A stretch of 64,000 nucleotides of DNA, taken from NCBI RefSeq assembly GCF_007362475.1, contig NZ_CP041687.1, positions 1,612,001 through 1,676,000 on the forward strand, read 5' to 3'. The notes beneath the pieces are model-generated. The model was not told the DNA's origin, did no database searches, and worked only from the letters and a program-made list of their open reading frames with translations. Below, piece after piece: positions 45,467 through 53,044 of this stretch. The position numbers and the translations under genes were made by a program. The number at the start of each line of letters is the position of its first letter. The stretch's first letter is position 1. Source of the DNA: Chryseobacterium sp. SNU WT5 (GTDB lineage Bacteria > Bacteroidota > Bacteroidia > Flavobacteriales > Weeksellaceae).

Positions 45467-46669
45467 ATGGCAACAGTAGAAAGATTAGATGTTACGAAAA
45501 TAGAACCTCGATTGAAACATCCTACTATTTTTAAATATTTTGATGCGTTACAACCAGGCGAAGAATTAGTGATCGAGAATGACCACGACCCCAAACCTTT
45601 ATATTATGAACTCATCGGCGAGCGTGGAAATATTTTCACTTGGGAATATCTGGAAAAAGGGCCAGAATTATTTGTCGTGAAAATTTGTAAAAACCCAGCG
45701 GAAGAGCAAAAAGAAATTGAACGGTTAAATGTCACTGCCATTGAGCCGAAATTTAAACATCCAACGATCTTTAAATATTTCGATGCTTTGAAAGCTGGTG
45801 AAAGTTTCATTATCGAAAATGATCACGATCCGAAACCACTATATTATGAGCTAATTGCTGAACGTGGTGATATTTTTACATGGGAATATCTGCAAAAAGG
45901 ACCAGAATTATTTGAGGTTCAAATTGCAAAAAATCCCGTTGATGGAAACGGTGAAGAAACCATAGGATCAATTGCTGCAAAAGATATTAGAAAAGCACAA
46001 ATGCTAAAAGAGAAAGGAATTAACTTCTCTTGCAACGGCGATAAAACCGTAAAAGAGGCCAGTGCCGAAGCGGGAATTTCCGAAGATGATTTGCGTACTG
46101 CATTAAACAGTACTTCCAAAACACCGGTTGCCCCAAGTTTCGATTACGATAAATGGGAACTCGACTTTTTAGTAGATTATATCGTCAATACGCACCACCG
46201 ATATATCAAAGATAATTCGGAAAATCTAAACGATTTAGCCATAAAAGTAGCAGAACATCACGGCGATAATCATCCCGAATTAAACAGGCTTTCTACCGTA
46301 ACCTATCACTTTTTACAGGATTTATTAGATAATACCGTAAAAGAAGAAAGGGTTTTATTCCCTGTAATTAAGGAAATGGTTGCAAAACAAAGAGATGCCG
46401 CAACGGTAACAACATACAAAATCGGTTCGCTGCATGAGCCCATTAATCTTCTAAGGAAAGAACATGAAATTGCGATGGAAGATCTTGCATTCTTCAGAAA
46501 ACTGACCAATAATTATGCGCTTCCGGAAGATGCTTGTAATTCTTACCGTTATCTTTTTGAAAAATTACAGGAGTTTGAAAATGATTTGCAAATGCACATT
46601 CATCTGGAAAACAATATCCTTTTCCCGAAAGCATTGCAACAAGATTTAGAATTGGCAAAATTGAATTAA
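45467..46669 (+). CDS. RIC-type di-iron repair protein fused to two DUF2249 domains
   Basis: This 400-residue protein has two tandem DUF2249 domains at about residues 5-75 and 85-158. They are nearly alike, each with KHPTIFKYFDAL, ENDHDPKPLYYEL and EKGPELF-type motifs. A ScdA_N/DUF542-like segment follows (residues about 165-225, KEKGINFSCNGDKTVKEAS). The hemerythrin-like RIC domain (about 235-395) has His/Glu ligands in TYHFLQDLLDNTVKEERVLFP and LQMHIHLENNILFP. Known RIC (YtfE/ScdA) proteins repair Fe-S clusters damaged by nitric oxide. The added DUF2249 pair is unusual; its role is unknown. Confidence 0.9.
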   Translation: MATVERLDVTKIEPRLKHPTIFKYFDALQPGEELVIENDHDPKPLYYELIGERGNIFTWEYLEKGPELFVVKICKNPAEEQKEIERLNVTAIEPKFKHPTIFKYFDALKAGESFIIENDHDPKPLYYELIAERGDIFTWEYLQKGPELFEVQIAKNPVDGNGEETIGSIAAKDIRKAQMLKEKGINFSCNGDKTVKEASAEAGISEDDLRTALNSTSKTPVAPSFDYDKWELDFLVDYIVNTHHRYIKDNSENLNDLAIKVAEHHGDNHPELNRLSTVTYHFLQDLLDNTVKEERVLFPVIKEMVAKQRDAATVTTYKIGSLHEPINLLRKEHEIAMEDLAFFRKLTNNYALPEDACNSYRYLFEKLQEFENDLQMHIHLENNILFPKALQQDLELAKLN

Positions 46670-46678
46670 TAGAAACAA

Positions 46679-46730
46679 CTGCAGACCAATTCTTGTTTAA
46701 ATTTGAATTTCCAGCTGAGGTCTGCAGCTT
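46679..46730 (+). terminator. Inverted repeat after the RIC gene, possible terminator
   Basis: CTGCAGACC (46679-46687) pairs perfectly with GGTCTGCAG (46719-46727) around a 31-nt loop that has its own AATTC/GAATT pair, then CTTTCTTC. It begins 9 bp after the RIC stop and just before the dispersed repeat. The long loop makes this a weaker terminator call. Confidence 0.4.
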
Positions 46731-46763
46731 TCTTCTATCCGAGTAAATTGTAAAGTCATTTTT

Positions 46764-46853
46764 GGGCAGCTATTTCCGTCTTCCGTTCCCGCTATTTTTT
46801 GCCAAAGCATTCGCCAAAGCAAAAAAATGAGCTTCACTCAAGCCGGGCTGCAG
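46764..46853. repeat. Dispersed intergenic repeat, copy B
   Basis: It reads GGGCAGCTATTTCCG, CTTCCGTTCCCGCT, a T-run, a divergent middle, then an A-run, GAGCTTCACTCAAGCCGGGC and TGCAG. This matches copy A (20632-20714) at both arms and differs in the middle. TATTTTTTGC and GCAAAAAAATGAGC flank the centre and can pair, so a stem is likely. It sits inside the stress cluster, between the RIC and DUF1858 genes, and may separate their transcripts. Confidence 0.65.
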
Positions 46854-46923
46854 CGTTAGCTTCCATAAAATGTTCTTTGTTAAAATATGATTTACTTTTA
46901 AAATTAGAATAGAATACCTTAAT

Positions 46924-47757
46924 ATGGAAACCATAACCGCAAAAACGAAAATTTCAGAATTGATTAAATTCAATCCGAAAAGTGTAGATGCAATTGCTTC
47001 ATTAGCAAAACCATTGGAGAAACTCAAGAACCCGATTTTAAGAAAGATCATGGCTTCCCGAGTAAATATTGGTGAAGCTGCAAAAATGGGTGGAACAACG
47101 GTAGAAGAATTCAAGCGGGTACTTCTTCCACTGGGATTTACTTTTGATCAGGATCTTTCTTCTAAAGATGAAACCACCGCGGAAACGAAACCAGATTGGT
47201 TACGAAACGCTAAGCAAGTAGATATCGACTTTTATGACGTGCGTCCAATTATCGATAATGGAGCAGATCCTTTAAAGGAGATTTTAGGACGTTTCAAAAC
47301 CGTAGAACCGGGAAAAATTCTTTGTATTATTAATAATTTTGTGCCGACTCCTTTAATTCATCTTTTGAAACAGGAAAAAGCGGAAGAAACTTTTGTAGAG
47401 ACTATTAGTGATAAAGAATTTAACACCTATTTTCTAAAAAGAGAAAAAGAGGTAACCAATTCTTCTACCACTGCAGACGAGAAATTACAGATGGATGACG
47501 AGGAAAGTTTTGCTGCGATCTGCAATCGTTTCACCAATCAACAGACCAAAGAGATTGATGTTCGCGAACTGGAAATGCCTGGACCAATGCAGCTTATTCT
47601 TTCAGAATTAGAAGAGCTTAAGCCGGAAAATGCCTTATATGTTAATCACAAACGCGTACCCGTCTATCTTTTGGAAGAACTTGCAGATAAAAATTATGAA
47701 GTCCACATTAATAATAGACAAGATGGTGATGTAAAAATGCTCATCTTCAAAAAGTAA
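46924..47757 (+). CDS. DUF1858-DUF2249 protein of the nitrosative-stress cluster
   Basis: This 277-residue soluble protein has an N-terminal DUF1858-like helical domain (TKISELIKFNPKSVDAIASLAKPLEKLKNP, residues about 5-75) and a central DUF2249-like fold (VDFYDVRPIIDNGADPLKEIL to FVPTPLIHLLKQEK, about 100-160). A third DUF2249-like segment lies at the C-terminus (LEMPGPMQLILSELEELKPENALYVNHKRVPV). Together with the RIC-type gene this gives at least three to four DUF2249 copies in one cluster. The next gene starts immediately after its stop, indicating coupling. Function is unknown; a redox or electron-transfer role is guesswork. Confidence 0.78.
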   Translation: METITAKTKISELIKFNPKSVDAIASLAKPLEKLKNPILRKIMASRVNIGEAAKMGGTTVEEFKRVLLPLGFTFDQDLSSKDETTAETKPDWLRNAKQVDIDFYDVRPIIDNGADPLKEILGRFKTVEPGKILCIINNFVPTPLIHLLKQEKAEETFVETISDKEFNTYFLKREKEVTNSSTTADEKLQMDDEESFAAICNRFTNQQTKEIDVRELEMPGPMQLILSELEELKPENALYVNHKRVPVYLLEELADKNYEVHINNRQDGDVKMLIFKK

Positions 47758-49023
47758 ATGGCAAAAATTAGTATTGGAAAAGCTCCAGGAAACAGCGCTA
47801 TACTTCCGTTTTATGCAACGGGAGCAATCATGTTTTTCGTTCTTTGCGTGCTGATGATCTTCAGTCCGGAATCATTTACACAGCATTATTTTACTCCGCA
47901 TTTATTGACAATGGTCCATGTAGCAGCGTTAGGGTGGGGAACTATGATTATATTCGGTGCGGCACATCAGTTATTACCTGTAATTTGTGAACAGGATCTG
48001 TATAGTGAGAGACTGGCGTCCTTCGTTTGGTATACCTTAACGGCAGGAATGATTTTGCTTACTTCCAATTTCTGGAATCTCACGGTTGGTTGGCTGATGA
48101 TTGCAGGCGGTTCGCTGATCGTTATATCTGCAAGTCTTTATTTATTTAATGTTTTGAAAACCACTCACGTATGCGATCGTTATTCCATTCAGAAGTTATT
48201 TATAACGAGTTCTGCCGTTTGGCTTCTTTTTACTGTAACTGTGGGTTTACTGCTGGCGATTAATTTAAAATTTCCCTTCTTTAAGCAGAGTCATTTAGAA
48301 ATCTTAAAGCTTCATGCTCATGCGGGATTCGCGGGGTGGTTTCTACAGTTAATCACTGGAGTCAGTACGAAACTGGTTCCCATGTTTTTATTGGGCAAAT
48401 CGAATAAAGATTTTTTGCTGAAATGGGCTTTTGCTTTTCAAAATCTTGGATTAATTCTTTTTCTTATTGATGGTTATTTTATAGGGGTAACTGCGAGAGT
48501 TATAATCTATGCCGCAATCGTTTTAATTGGAGTTATCTTTTGGTTATTGTATTTATATGATACTTTCAAAAACAGATTACGAAAAAGGATAGAGTTGTTG
48601 ATGAAACACGCTTTTCTCTCTTTTTTGGCTTTGGTGATCTCTATTTTATTGATACCAGCGGTTTACTTCTCAAACGGTTATCGCTGGGCGACGCTTTACG
48701 GAACGCTTTTATTTATGGGTTGGATCACCAGTATCATATTAGGAAAGACTTTTAAAACACTTCCATTTATCATTTGGAATGATCATTATAAGAATTTCTC
48801 GGGGAAAGTAAAAGTTCCACTTCCAAAAGATCTGTATAGTGAGAAACTCACAATATGGCAATTTTGGACTTTTATTGCTGCATTTCTGGTCTTTGCACTG
48901 GGTATAATCCTACAACAGGTTATAATCATCAGAATTGGTGCGGTATTGTGGGCTGTAGTAGCCGTTTTATACAATATTAATGTTTTTAAATTACTCTTAC
49001 ATAAAAGAAAAAAAATATCATGA
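47758..49023 (+). CDS. Polytopic heme-copper oxidase-like / NnrS-like membrane protein
   Basis: This 421-residue protein has about 11-12 membrane helices. It shows histidines in a pattern of a heme protein: HLLTMVHVAALGWGTMIIFGAAHQLLPV near residues 45-75 and LKLHAHAGFAGWFLQLITGVSTKLVPMFLL near 175-205. It lacks the full six-His set and the HPEVY motif of terminal oxidases. It resembles cytochrome c oxidase subunit I-like proteins and NnrS, which is linked to NO stress. It directly follows the DUF1858 gene (stop TAA then ATG) and overlaps the next gene by 4 nt. A NO-reactive heme protein is a reasonable but unproven idea. Confidence 0.65.
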   Translation: MAKISIGKAPGNSAILPFYATGAIMFFVLCVLMIFSPESFTQHYFTPHLLTMVHVAALGWGTMIIFGAAHQLLPVICEQDLYSERLASFVWYTLTAGMILLTSNFWNLTVGWLMIAGGSLIVISASLYLFNVLKTTHVCDRYSIQKLFITSSAVWLLFTVTVGLLLAINLKFPFFKQSHLEILKLHAHAGFAGWFLQLITGVSTKLVPMFLLGKSNKDFLLKWAFAFQNLGLILFLIDGYFIGVTARVIIYAAIVLIGVIFWLLYLYDTFKNRLRKRIELLMKHAFLSFLALVISILLIPAVYFSNGYRWATLYGTLLFMGWITSIILGKTFKTLPFIIWNDHYKNFSGKVKVPLPKDLYSEKLTIWQFWTFIAAFLVFALGIILQQVIIIRIGAVLWAVVAVLYNINVFKLLLHKRKKIS

Positions 49024-49349
49024 TACTCGATCCAACAAACGAAAATTACGACAAAATAGGTCGTGCCGAACTTGCACTCTATGAGGTTATCGATCCTGAA
49101 CTGATGGTAAACATTGTAGATCTGGGATTGGTATACGATGTAGATATTAAAGAAGGTAATAAGATCAAAGTAACCATGACCTTAACCTCACCACATTGTC
49201 CGATGGGTGATGCCATACAAACTGGGGTGATCAATGTATTAGAGAAAGAATTTCCCGATCATGAAATTGAAATTGATTTAACTTTTGAACCTGCATGGAA
49301 TTATGATATGGTTTCATCCGAAGGAATGCAGCAACTCAATAACAGATAG
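49020..49349 (+). CDS. MIP18/PaaD-like metal-sulfur cluster assembly factor (DUF59)
   Basis: This 109-residue protein has a DUF59 fold: DPELMVNIVDLGLVYDVDI and MTLTSPHCPMGDAI with the conserved Cys. It resembles SufT/PaaD-type factors that help Fe-S cluster assembly or maturation. It overlaps the membrane protein's end by 4 nt (ATGA), so the two are coupled. This fits a cluster dedicated to Fe-S repair. It is the last gene of the unit, followed by a terminator. Confidence 0.88.
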   Translation: MILDPTNENYDKIGRAELALYEVIDPELMVNIVDLGLVYDVDIKEGNKIKVTMTLTSPHCPMGDAIQTGVINVLEKEFPDHEIEIDLTFEPAWNYDMVSSEGMQQLNNR

Positions 49350-49398
49350 TACTTGATTTATAATTGTTATCCGAAATACTACAAGGTATTTCAATTAG

Positions 49399-49437
49399 AA
49401 ATCCGCCTCACTAGATGAGACGGATTTTATTTTTTTA
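49399..49437 (+). terminator. Terminator of the nitrosative-stress cluster
   Basis: A 12-position stem with one mismatch (49399-49410 with 49416-49427) and a 5-nt loop is followed by TTTTATTTTTTT. It lies 49 bp after the DUF59 stop and ahead of the convergent gene at 49450. Confidence 0.75.
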
Positions 49438-49449
49438 AAGATTGTTTAT

Positions 49450-49920
49450 TTAAAAACTAACTTCATTCACTTCTTTACCTCGCTGAAAATTCATTGTTTT
49501 CTGATTTCCCTTATAGGCAATATTCACTAGATTGAATTGTTTTGGGAATGTTCCTAAAAGAATGGTGTTCTTGATCTTGATGGTGTTAATATCAGTAATC
49601 CCGCCAGCTTCAAAATAGACCCAAACAGATTCTCCATTAACTTGACTACCCGTAAATGTAAGTGAACGTGCACTTCCATTAACGTAAAGATCAAAGTTAT
49701 TATTTACATATTTTTTTACTTCAGCTTCAAATCCTACTGAATTTGGATTTATTTTTATTGCATCGGAAATATGAGCGGTATTCATTTTTGTGGTAAACTT
49801 CAGTGTTTTGTTCCCTTCTAAATAATCCACTTTAGTCATCGAAGAATAAAAGTCTGCTGCGGTAAAACTCATTACCAACATCAGAACAAATATTCCAACA
49901 GTATATAGAAATTTTTTCAT
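49450..49920 (-). CDS. DUF6702 family exported protein
   Basis: This 156-residue protein has a signal peptide (TVGIFVLMLVMSFTAADF). The mature part begins YSSMTKVDYLEGNKTLKFTTKMNTAHIS, typical of a family found beside M1 or E peptidases in flavobacteria. It is probably a beta-rich exported protein of unknown role. It lies 40 bp downstream of the LOG gene on the same strand and is probably the end of that operon. Confidence 0.72.
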   Translation of the reverse strand: MKKFLYTVGIFVLMLVMSFTAADFYSSMTKVDYLEGNKTLKFTTKMNTAHISDAIKINPNSVGFEAEVKKYVNNNFDLYVNGSARSLTFTGSQVNGESVWVYFEAGGITDINTIKIKNTILLGTFPKQFNLVNIAYKGNQKTMNFQRGKEVNEVSF

Positions 49921-49960
49921 CTTCTTAATTTGTATTTAGTTTTGCTCAAATATGATGCCA

Positions 49961-50719
49961 CTAAAAGTTAACGTCTACCGAGTATTTATCATAGAAAGCT
50001 TTAATATGGGAAACAGCTTCATCTGCAGTATCCACTACCCGGTATAAATCCAGATTTGTTTCAGAGATCATTCCATTTTCCAACAAAGTGCCTCTGAACC
50101 AATCCAAAAGACCGGACCAAAATTTAGAACCCACAAGAACAATCGGGAACCGGCCGATTTTATGAGTTTGAATGAGCGTTAATGCTTCCATTAATTCATC
50201 CAGTGTGCCAAATCCTCCTGGCATTACGATAAAACCCTGGGAATATTTCACAAACATTACTTTTCGAACAAAGAAATAATCGAAATCAATGTTGTAGCCT
50301 TTATCAATAAAAGGATTAAAATGCTGTTCAAAAGGAAGGTCGATATTCAAACCAATTGACTTGCCACCACCTTGGTGTGCACCTTTGTTTCCAGCTTCCA
50401 TAATTCCAGGACCACCTCCTGTGATCACTCCAAATCCGATTTCTGTAATTTTCTCTGCGATTTCAGTAGCTAAAAGATATTGTGGATCATCTTGTTTTGT
50501 TCTCGCAGACCCAAATATAGATACGCAAGGTCCTATTTTCGCCATCTTTTCGTAACCGTCAACAAATTCTGCCATGATTTTGAAAACCATCCAGCTGTCT
50601 TTGGTAACGGTCTCATCCCATGTTTTTTCTTTAAAAGAATTTTGGACTTTTTGATCAATTTCGAAGGGATTCCCAGCCACCATTTTTGTGGTTCCTTTTC
50701 CTCTTTTTATTTTGCTCAT
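49961..50719 (-). CDS. LOG family protein (cytokinin phosphoribohydrolase-type)
   Basis: This 252-residue Rossmann-like protein carries the family motif PGGFGTLDELMEALTLIQ (PGGxGTxxE) and GVITGGGPGIMEAGNKGA. LOG enzymes hydrolyse nucleotide 5'-monophosphates (in plants, cytokinin ribotides); the bacterial substrate is often unclear. The long N-terminus (about 65 residues, with NPFEIDQKVQNSFKEKTWDE) is typical of the TIGR00730 longer subfamily. It follows the MurU-like gene by 4 bp. Confidence 0.88.
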   Translation of the reverse strand: MSKIKRGKGTTKMVAGNPFEIDQKVQNSFKEKTWDETVTKDSWMVFKIMAEFVDGYEKMAKIGPCVSIFGSARTKQDDPQYLLATEIAEKITEIGFGVITGGGPGIMEAGNKGAHQGGGKSIGLNIDLPFEQHFNPFIDKGYNIDFDYFFVRKVMFVKYSQGFIVMPGGFGTLDELMEALTLIQTHKIGRFPIVLVGSKFWSGLLDWFRGTLLENGMISETNLDLYRVVDTADEAVSHIKAFYDKYSVDVNF

Positions 50720-50723
50720 CTGT

Positions 50724-51437
50724 TTATTTAAATATTTGTTCGGCCTGTGCTATTGACTCGGGTTTTCCTACATCAATGATTTCTGCCGAATGTTCATAAC
50801 CATGGATACTTTCATAACTCATTAAATCGAGGTATTCTTCCATTATCGAAAACTTACCTTTCCGTTTTATCTTGGTGAAAATCTCTGGATTGATACAATG
50901 TATTCCGCTGAAGGCTAAAGGTTTAAATCCTTTATTAAACTCAGCAAGTCGTTGCTCCCCAGATTGGACATTTAACCAACCTTTCAGAATCATGTCTTCG
51001 TTAAAAAGTAATTTTCTGGAACTTGTACGATCAGAGACCGCTAAAGTAGCGAAATCTTTCTTTTCCTGATGAAATGTAATGAAAGAATTCAAATCCAAAT
51101 CTGTTAAAATATCAGCATTCATTATTAAAAAATCTTCACCGTGATCCAAAAATCTTCTTGCGAAAAGCAATCCACCACCCGTTTCCAGAAGTTCATCTTT
51201 CTCGTCAGACAGTTCAATATTTGAACCAAAATTGGAATTTTTCTTTAGAAATTCAGAGATCTGTTCTCCGAAATGATAAATGTTGATCACAAAATCGTTA
51301 ATTCCGAAACCTTGTAAGTACTTAATGTTTCTTTCTAATAACGGAATTCCATTTACTACAGCCAGCGCCTTAGGATGATGATCGGTAAATGGTTTTAACC
51401 TGGTTCCTTTGCCAGCGGCAAAAATTAGTGCTTTCAT
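50724..51437 (-). CDS. murU: MurU-like nucleotidyltransferase (N-acetylmuramate 1-phosphate uridylyltransferase)
   Basis: This 237-residue nucleotidyltransferase has the NTP-binding AAGKGTRLKPFTDHHPKAL start (residues 7-25) and the metal Asp in FLIMNADILTDLD. MurU adds UMP to MurNAc-1-phosphate, bypassing fosfomycin-sensitive UDP-MurNAc synthesis. The call rests on the fold plus position: it lies 39 bp after the RapZ-like gene, in one operon with an AmgK-like kinase. An alternative is mannose-1-phosphate guanylyltransferase, which has a similar fold. Confidence 0.8.
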   Translation of the reverse strand: MKALIFAAGKGTRLKPFTDHHPKALAVVNGIPLLERNIKYLQGFGINDFVINIYHFGEQISEFLKKNSNFGSNIELSDEKDELLETGGGLLFARRFLDHGEDFLIMNADILTDLDLNSFITFHQEKKDFATLAVSDRTSSRKLLFNEDMILKGWLNVQSGEQRLAEFNKGFKPLAFSGIHCINPEIFTKIKRKGKFSIMEEYLDLMSYESIHGYEHSAEIIDVGKPESIAQAEQIFK

Positions 51438-51476
51438 AGTGAAGTGTAATGCTCAAAGAATAGTAAAGCTCGTTAG

Positions 51477-51890
51477 CTATTGATGATGATTTAGTTGAGG
51501 TTGCTCATCATGTTGAAGTACAACAACCACTTCGGGGTATTGAGAATTGATAAATGCTGCTGTTTTTTCTGCCGCATAAACTGATCGGTGCTGTCCCCCA
51601 GTACATCCAAAATTAATTTGAAGATGTTCAAATCCTCTGGCTAAATAATTTTCAATATTAATAGATACCATATTTTTCACGAGATCCAAAAACTTTGGCA
51701 TATCGGTTTTCGTTTCTAAGTAATTCTGAACGCCGATATCACAGCCTGTTTGAATTTTATACTCTTCGACTCTGCCAGGATTCAAAATTCCGCGACAGTC
51801 AAAAGCAAAGCCTCCACCATTGCCCGAATTATCTTTTGGGATGCCACCTTTTTTGTACGAAAAGCTGTGTATTTCTATTTTTAAACTCAT
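51477..51890 (-). CDS. Stand-alone RapZ C-terminal domain protein
   Basis: This 137-residue protein corresponds to the C-terminal half of RapZ. DCRGILNPGR (31-40) and the strongly conserved GCTGGQHRSV (95-104) are present, while the N-terminal P-loop kinase domain of RapZ is missing. In E. coli this domain senses glucosamine-6-phosphate and controls amino-sugar synthesis. Its place between AmgK-like and MurU-like genes suggests control of peptidoglycan sugar recycling. The C-terminal tail is His/Gln-rich. Confidence 0.85.
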   Translation of the reverse strand: MSLKIEIHSFSYKKGGIPKDNSGNGGGFAFDCRGILNPGRVEEYKIQTGCDIGVQNYLETKTDMPKFLDLVKNMVSINIENYLARGFEHLQINFGCTGGQHRSVYAAEKTAAFINSQYPEVVVVLQHDEQPQLNHHQ

Positions 51891-51944
51891 ATTTCTTTTT
51901 TATAATAATGGCTGTTTAGACTTAACCATTAAATTTCTAGATCT

Positions 51945-52991
51945 TTATAGATCATGTTTTTTAATTTCTCGATGATTTAAAATCAAATTTTTAATTTTAT
52001 TTTCCACATCTTCTGATTTTAAATGCGAAATCAAATTCTTCAATTCGGGATATTCATTCATTTCTTCCCATGAACTTGAAAAATTCTGAAGGTTCTTCAT
52101 TCCCTGATCGAGGCTGGAGATGAAATGTTTTTTTCTCTGGATCAATCCCCGGAATCCATAAGCTCCTAAAACCTGCATAAACCGGATGAGTTGAATTGGC
52201 TTTAACGAGTCTTGTAATTGTGATATTTTTTGCTCAAATTGCCATAAGGAATAATAGTAAGATAACATTTCACTTTTAAAATCTTCCGGAAAATTGGCTT
52301 TTGCCTGAAAGAGAAATGAGACTACATCATACATCAATGGTCCTTTCATGGCGGACTGATAATCGATGAAATAAATTTCATCCTTTTCATCCACCATAAT
52401 ATTACGAGCCTGAAAATCACGCATCATCATTCCTGTTGCTTCTAGAGATGCAATTCTGGCGGTCAATTTTTTAAACTCTTTTAAAAGCGATGCTTTGTGA
52501 TACGGGATTTCTAAGACATCAACAATGAAACTTTTAAAATAGAAAAGATCATTGGTGATCGGTAATTCGTCGTAATTTTCATACTCAAATGTTTTTGAAT
52601 AATCGATTTTGTCACTGGTCTTTTGTTGAAGTTCGGCCAGTTTTGAGAGTGTTTTTTTTACTAAAGCGCTAACACGAACTGTTAATCCTTCATTCTCTAT
52701 AATTTCAGACAGAGTATTTTCACCTAAAAACTCCTGGATATACAGTTGGCGGTCTTGCGAAATCTTGAAAATTTCAGGGGTATTAAGTCCCAGCTCTTTA
52801 AATACATTTGAAAAGTAATAAAAGCTTTCGTTTTCGCGCAGGTTTTCGTTAAAAGTGAGAATGTAATTATCGGTAGCATTTTTTCCTACAAAATTAATTC
52901 GGGAAGAGCCACTTTGGGCTAAGGTAAAAAAATCTGTAGAAGGTTTACCGGTAAAATTTTCAAAAAAAAGGCGTGCGTTCTTCGTAGTCAT
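51945..52991 (-). CDS. amgK: AmgK-like sugar kinase (aminoglycoside phosphotransferase family)
   Basis: This 348-residue protein of the APH/choline-kinase fold has the catalytic loop MMRDFQARNIMVDEKDEIYFIDYQSAMKGPLMYDVVSF near residues 185-225. The N-terminal lobe has FVGKNATDNYILTF and the hinge LYIQEFLGENTLSEI. AmgK phosphorylates MurNAc/GlcNAc at C1, and MurU follows on in the pathway. The gene order kinase, RapZ-C, MurU matches that role. A TATCTTTG -7 box ends only 7 nt before the start codon, so the message may be leaderless. Confidence 0.8.
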   Translation of the reverse strand: MTTKNARLFFENFTGKPSTDFFTLAQSGSSRINFVGKNATDNYILTFNENLRENESFYYFSNVFKELGLNTPEIFKISQDRQLYIQEFLGENTLSEIIENEGLTVRVSALVKKTLSKLAELQQKTSDKIDYSKTFEYENYDELPITNDLFYFKSFIVDVLEIPYHKASLLKEFKKLTARIASLEATGMMMRDFQARNIMVDEKDEIYFIDYQSAMKGPLMYDVVSFLFQAKANFPEDFKSEMLSYYYSLWQFEQKISQLQDSLKPIQLIRFMQVLGAYGFRGLIQRKKHFISSLDQGMKNLQNFSSSWEEMNEYPELKNLISHLKSEDVENKIKNLILNHREIKKHDL

Positions 52992-52998
52992 ACTTCTA

Positions 52999-53006
52999 CA
53001 AAGATA
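52999..53006 (-). promoter_or_regulatory. -7 element of the AmgK operon
   Basis: TATCTTTG on the reverse strand lies 7 nt before the AmgK ATG (52991). With a start about 7 nt past the box, the transcript would have almost no leader. No -33 TTG is present. Confidence 0.5.
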
Positions 53007-53031
53007 AGTAAAATCATATTTTAGAAAGAAG

Positions 53032-53039
53032 TATCTTTG
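53032..53039 (+). promoter_or_regulatory. -7 element of the exosortase operon
   Basis: TATCTTTG lies 5 nt before the xrtF ATG (53045), so the message is probably leaderless. It is the mirror image of the AmgK box, 25 nt away, making a back-to-back promoter pair. Confidence 0.5.
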
Positions 53040-53044
53040 CCGGA

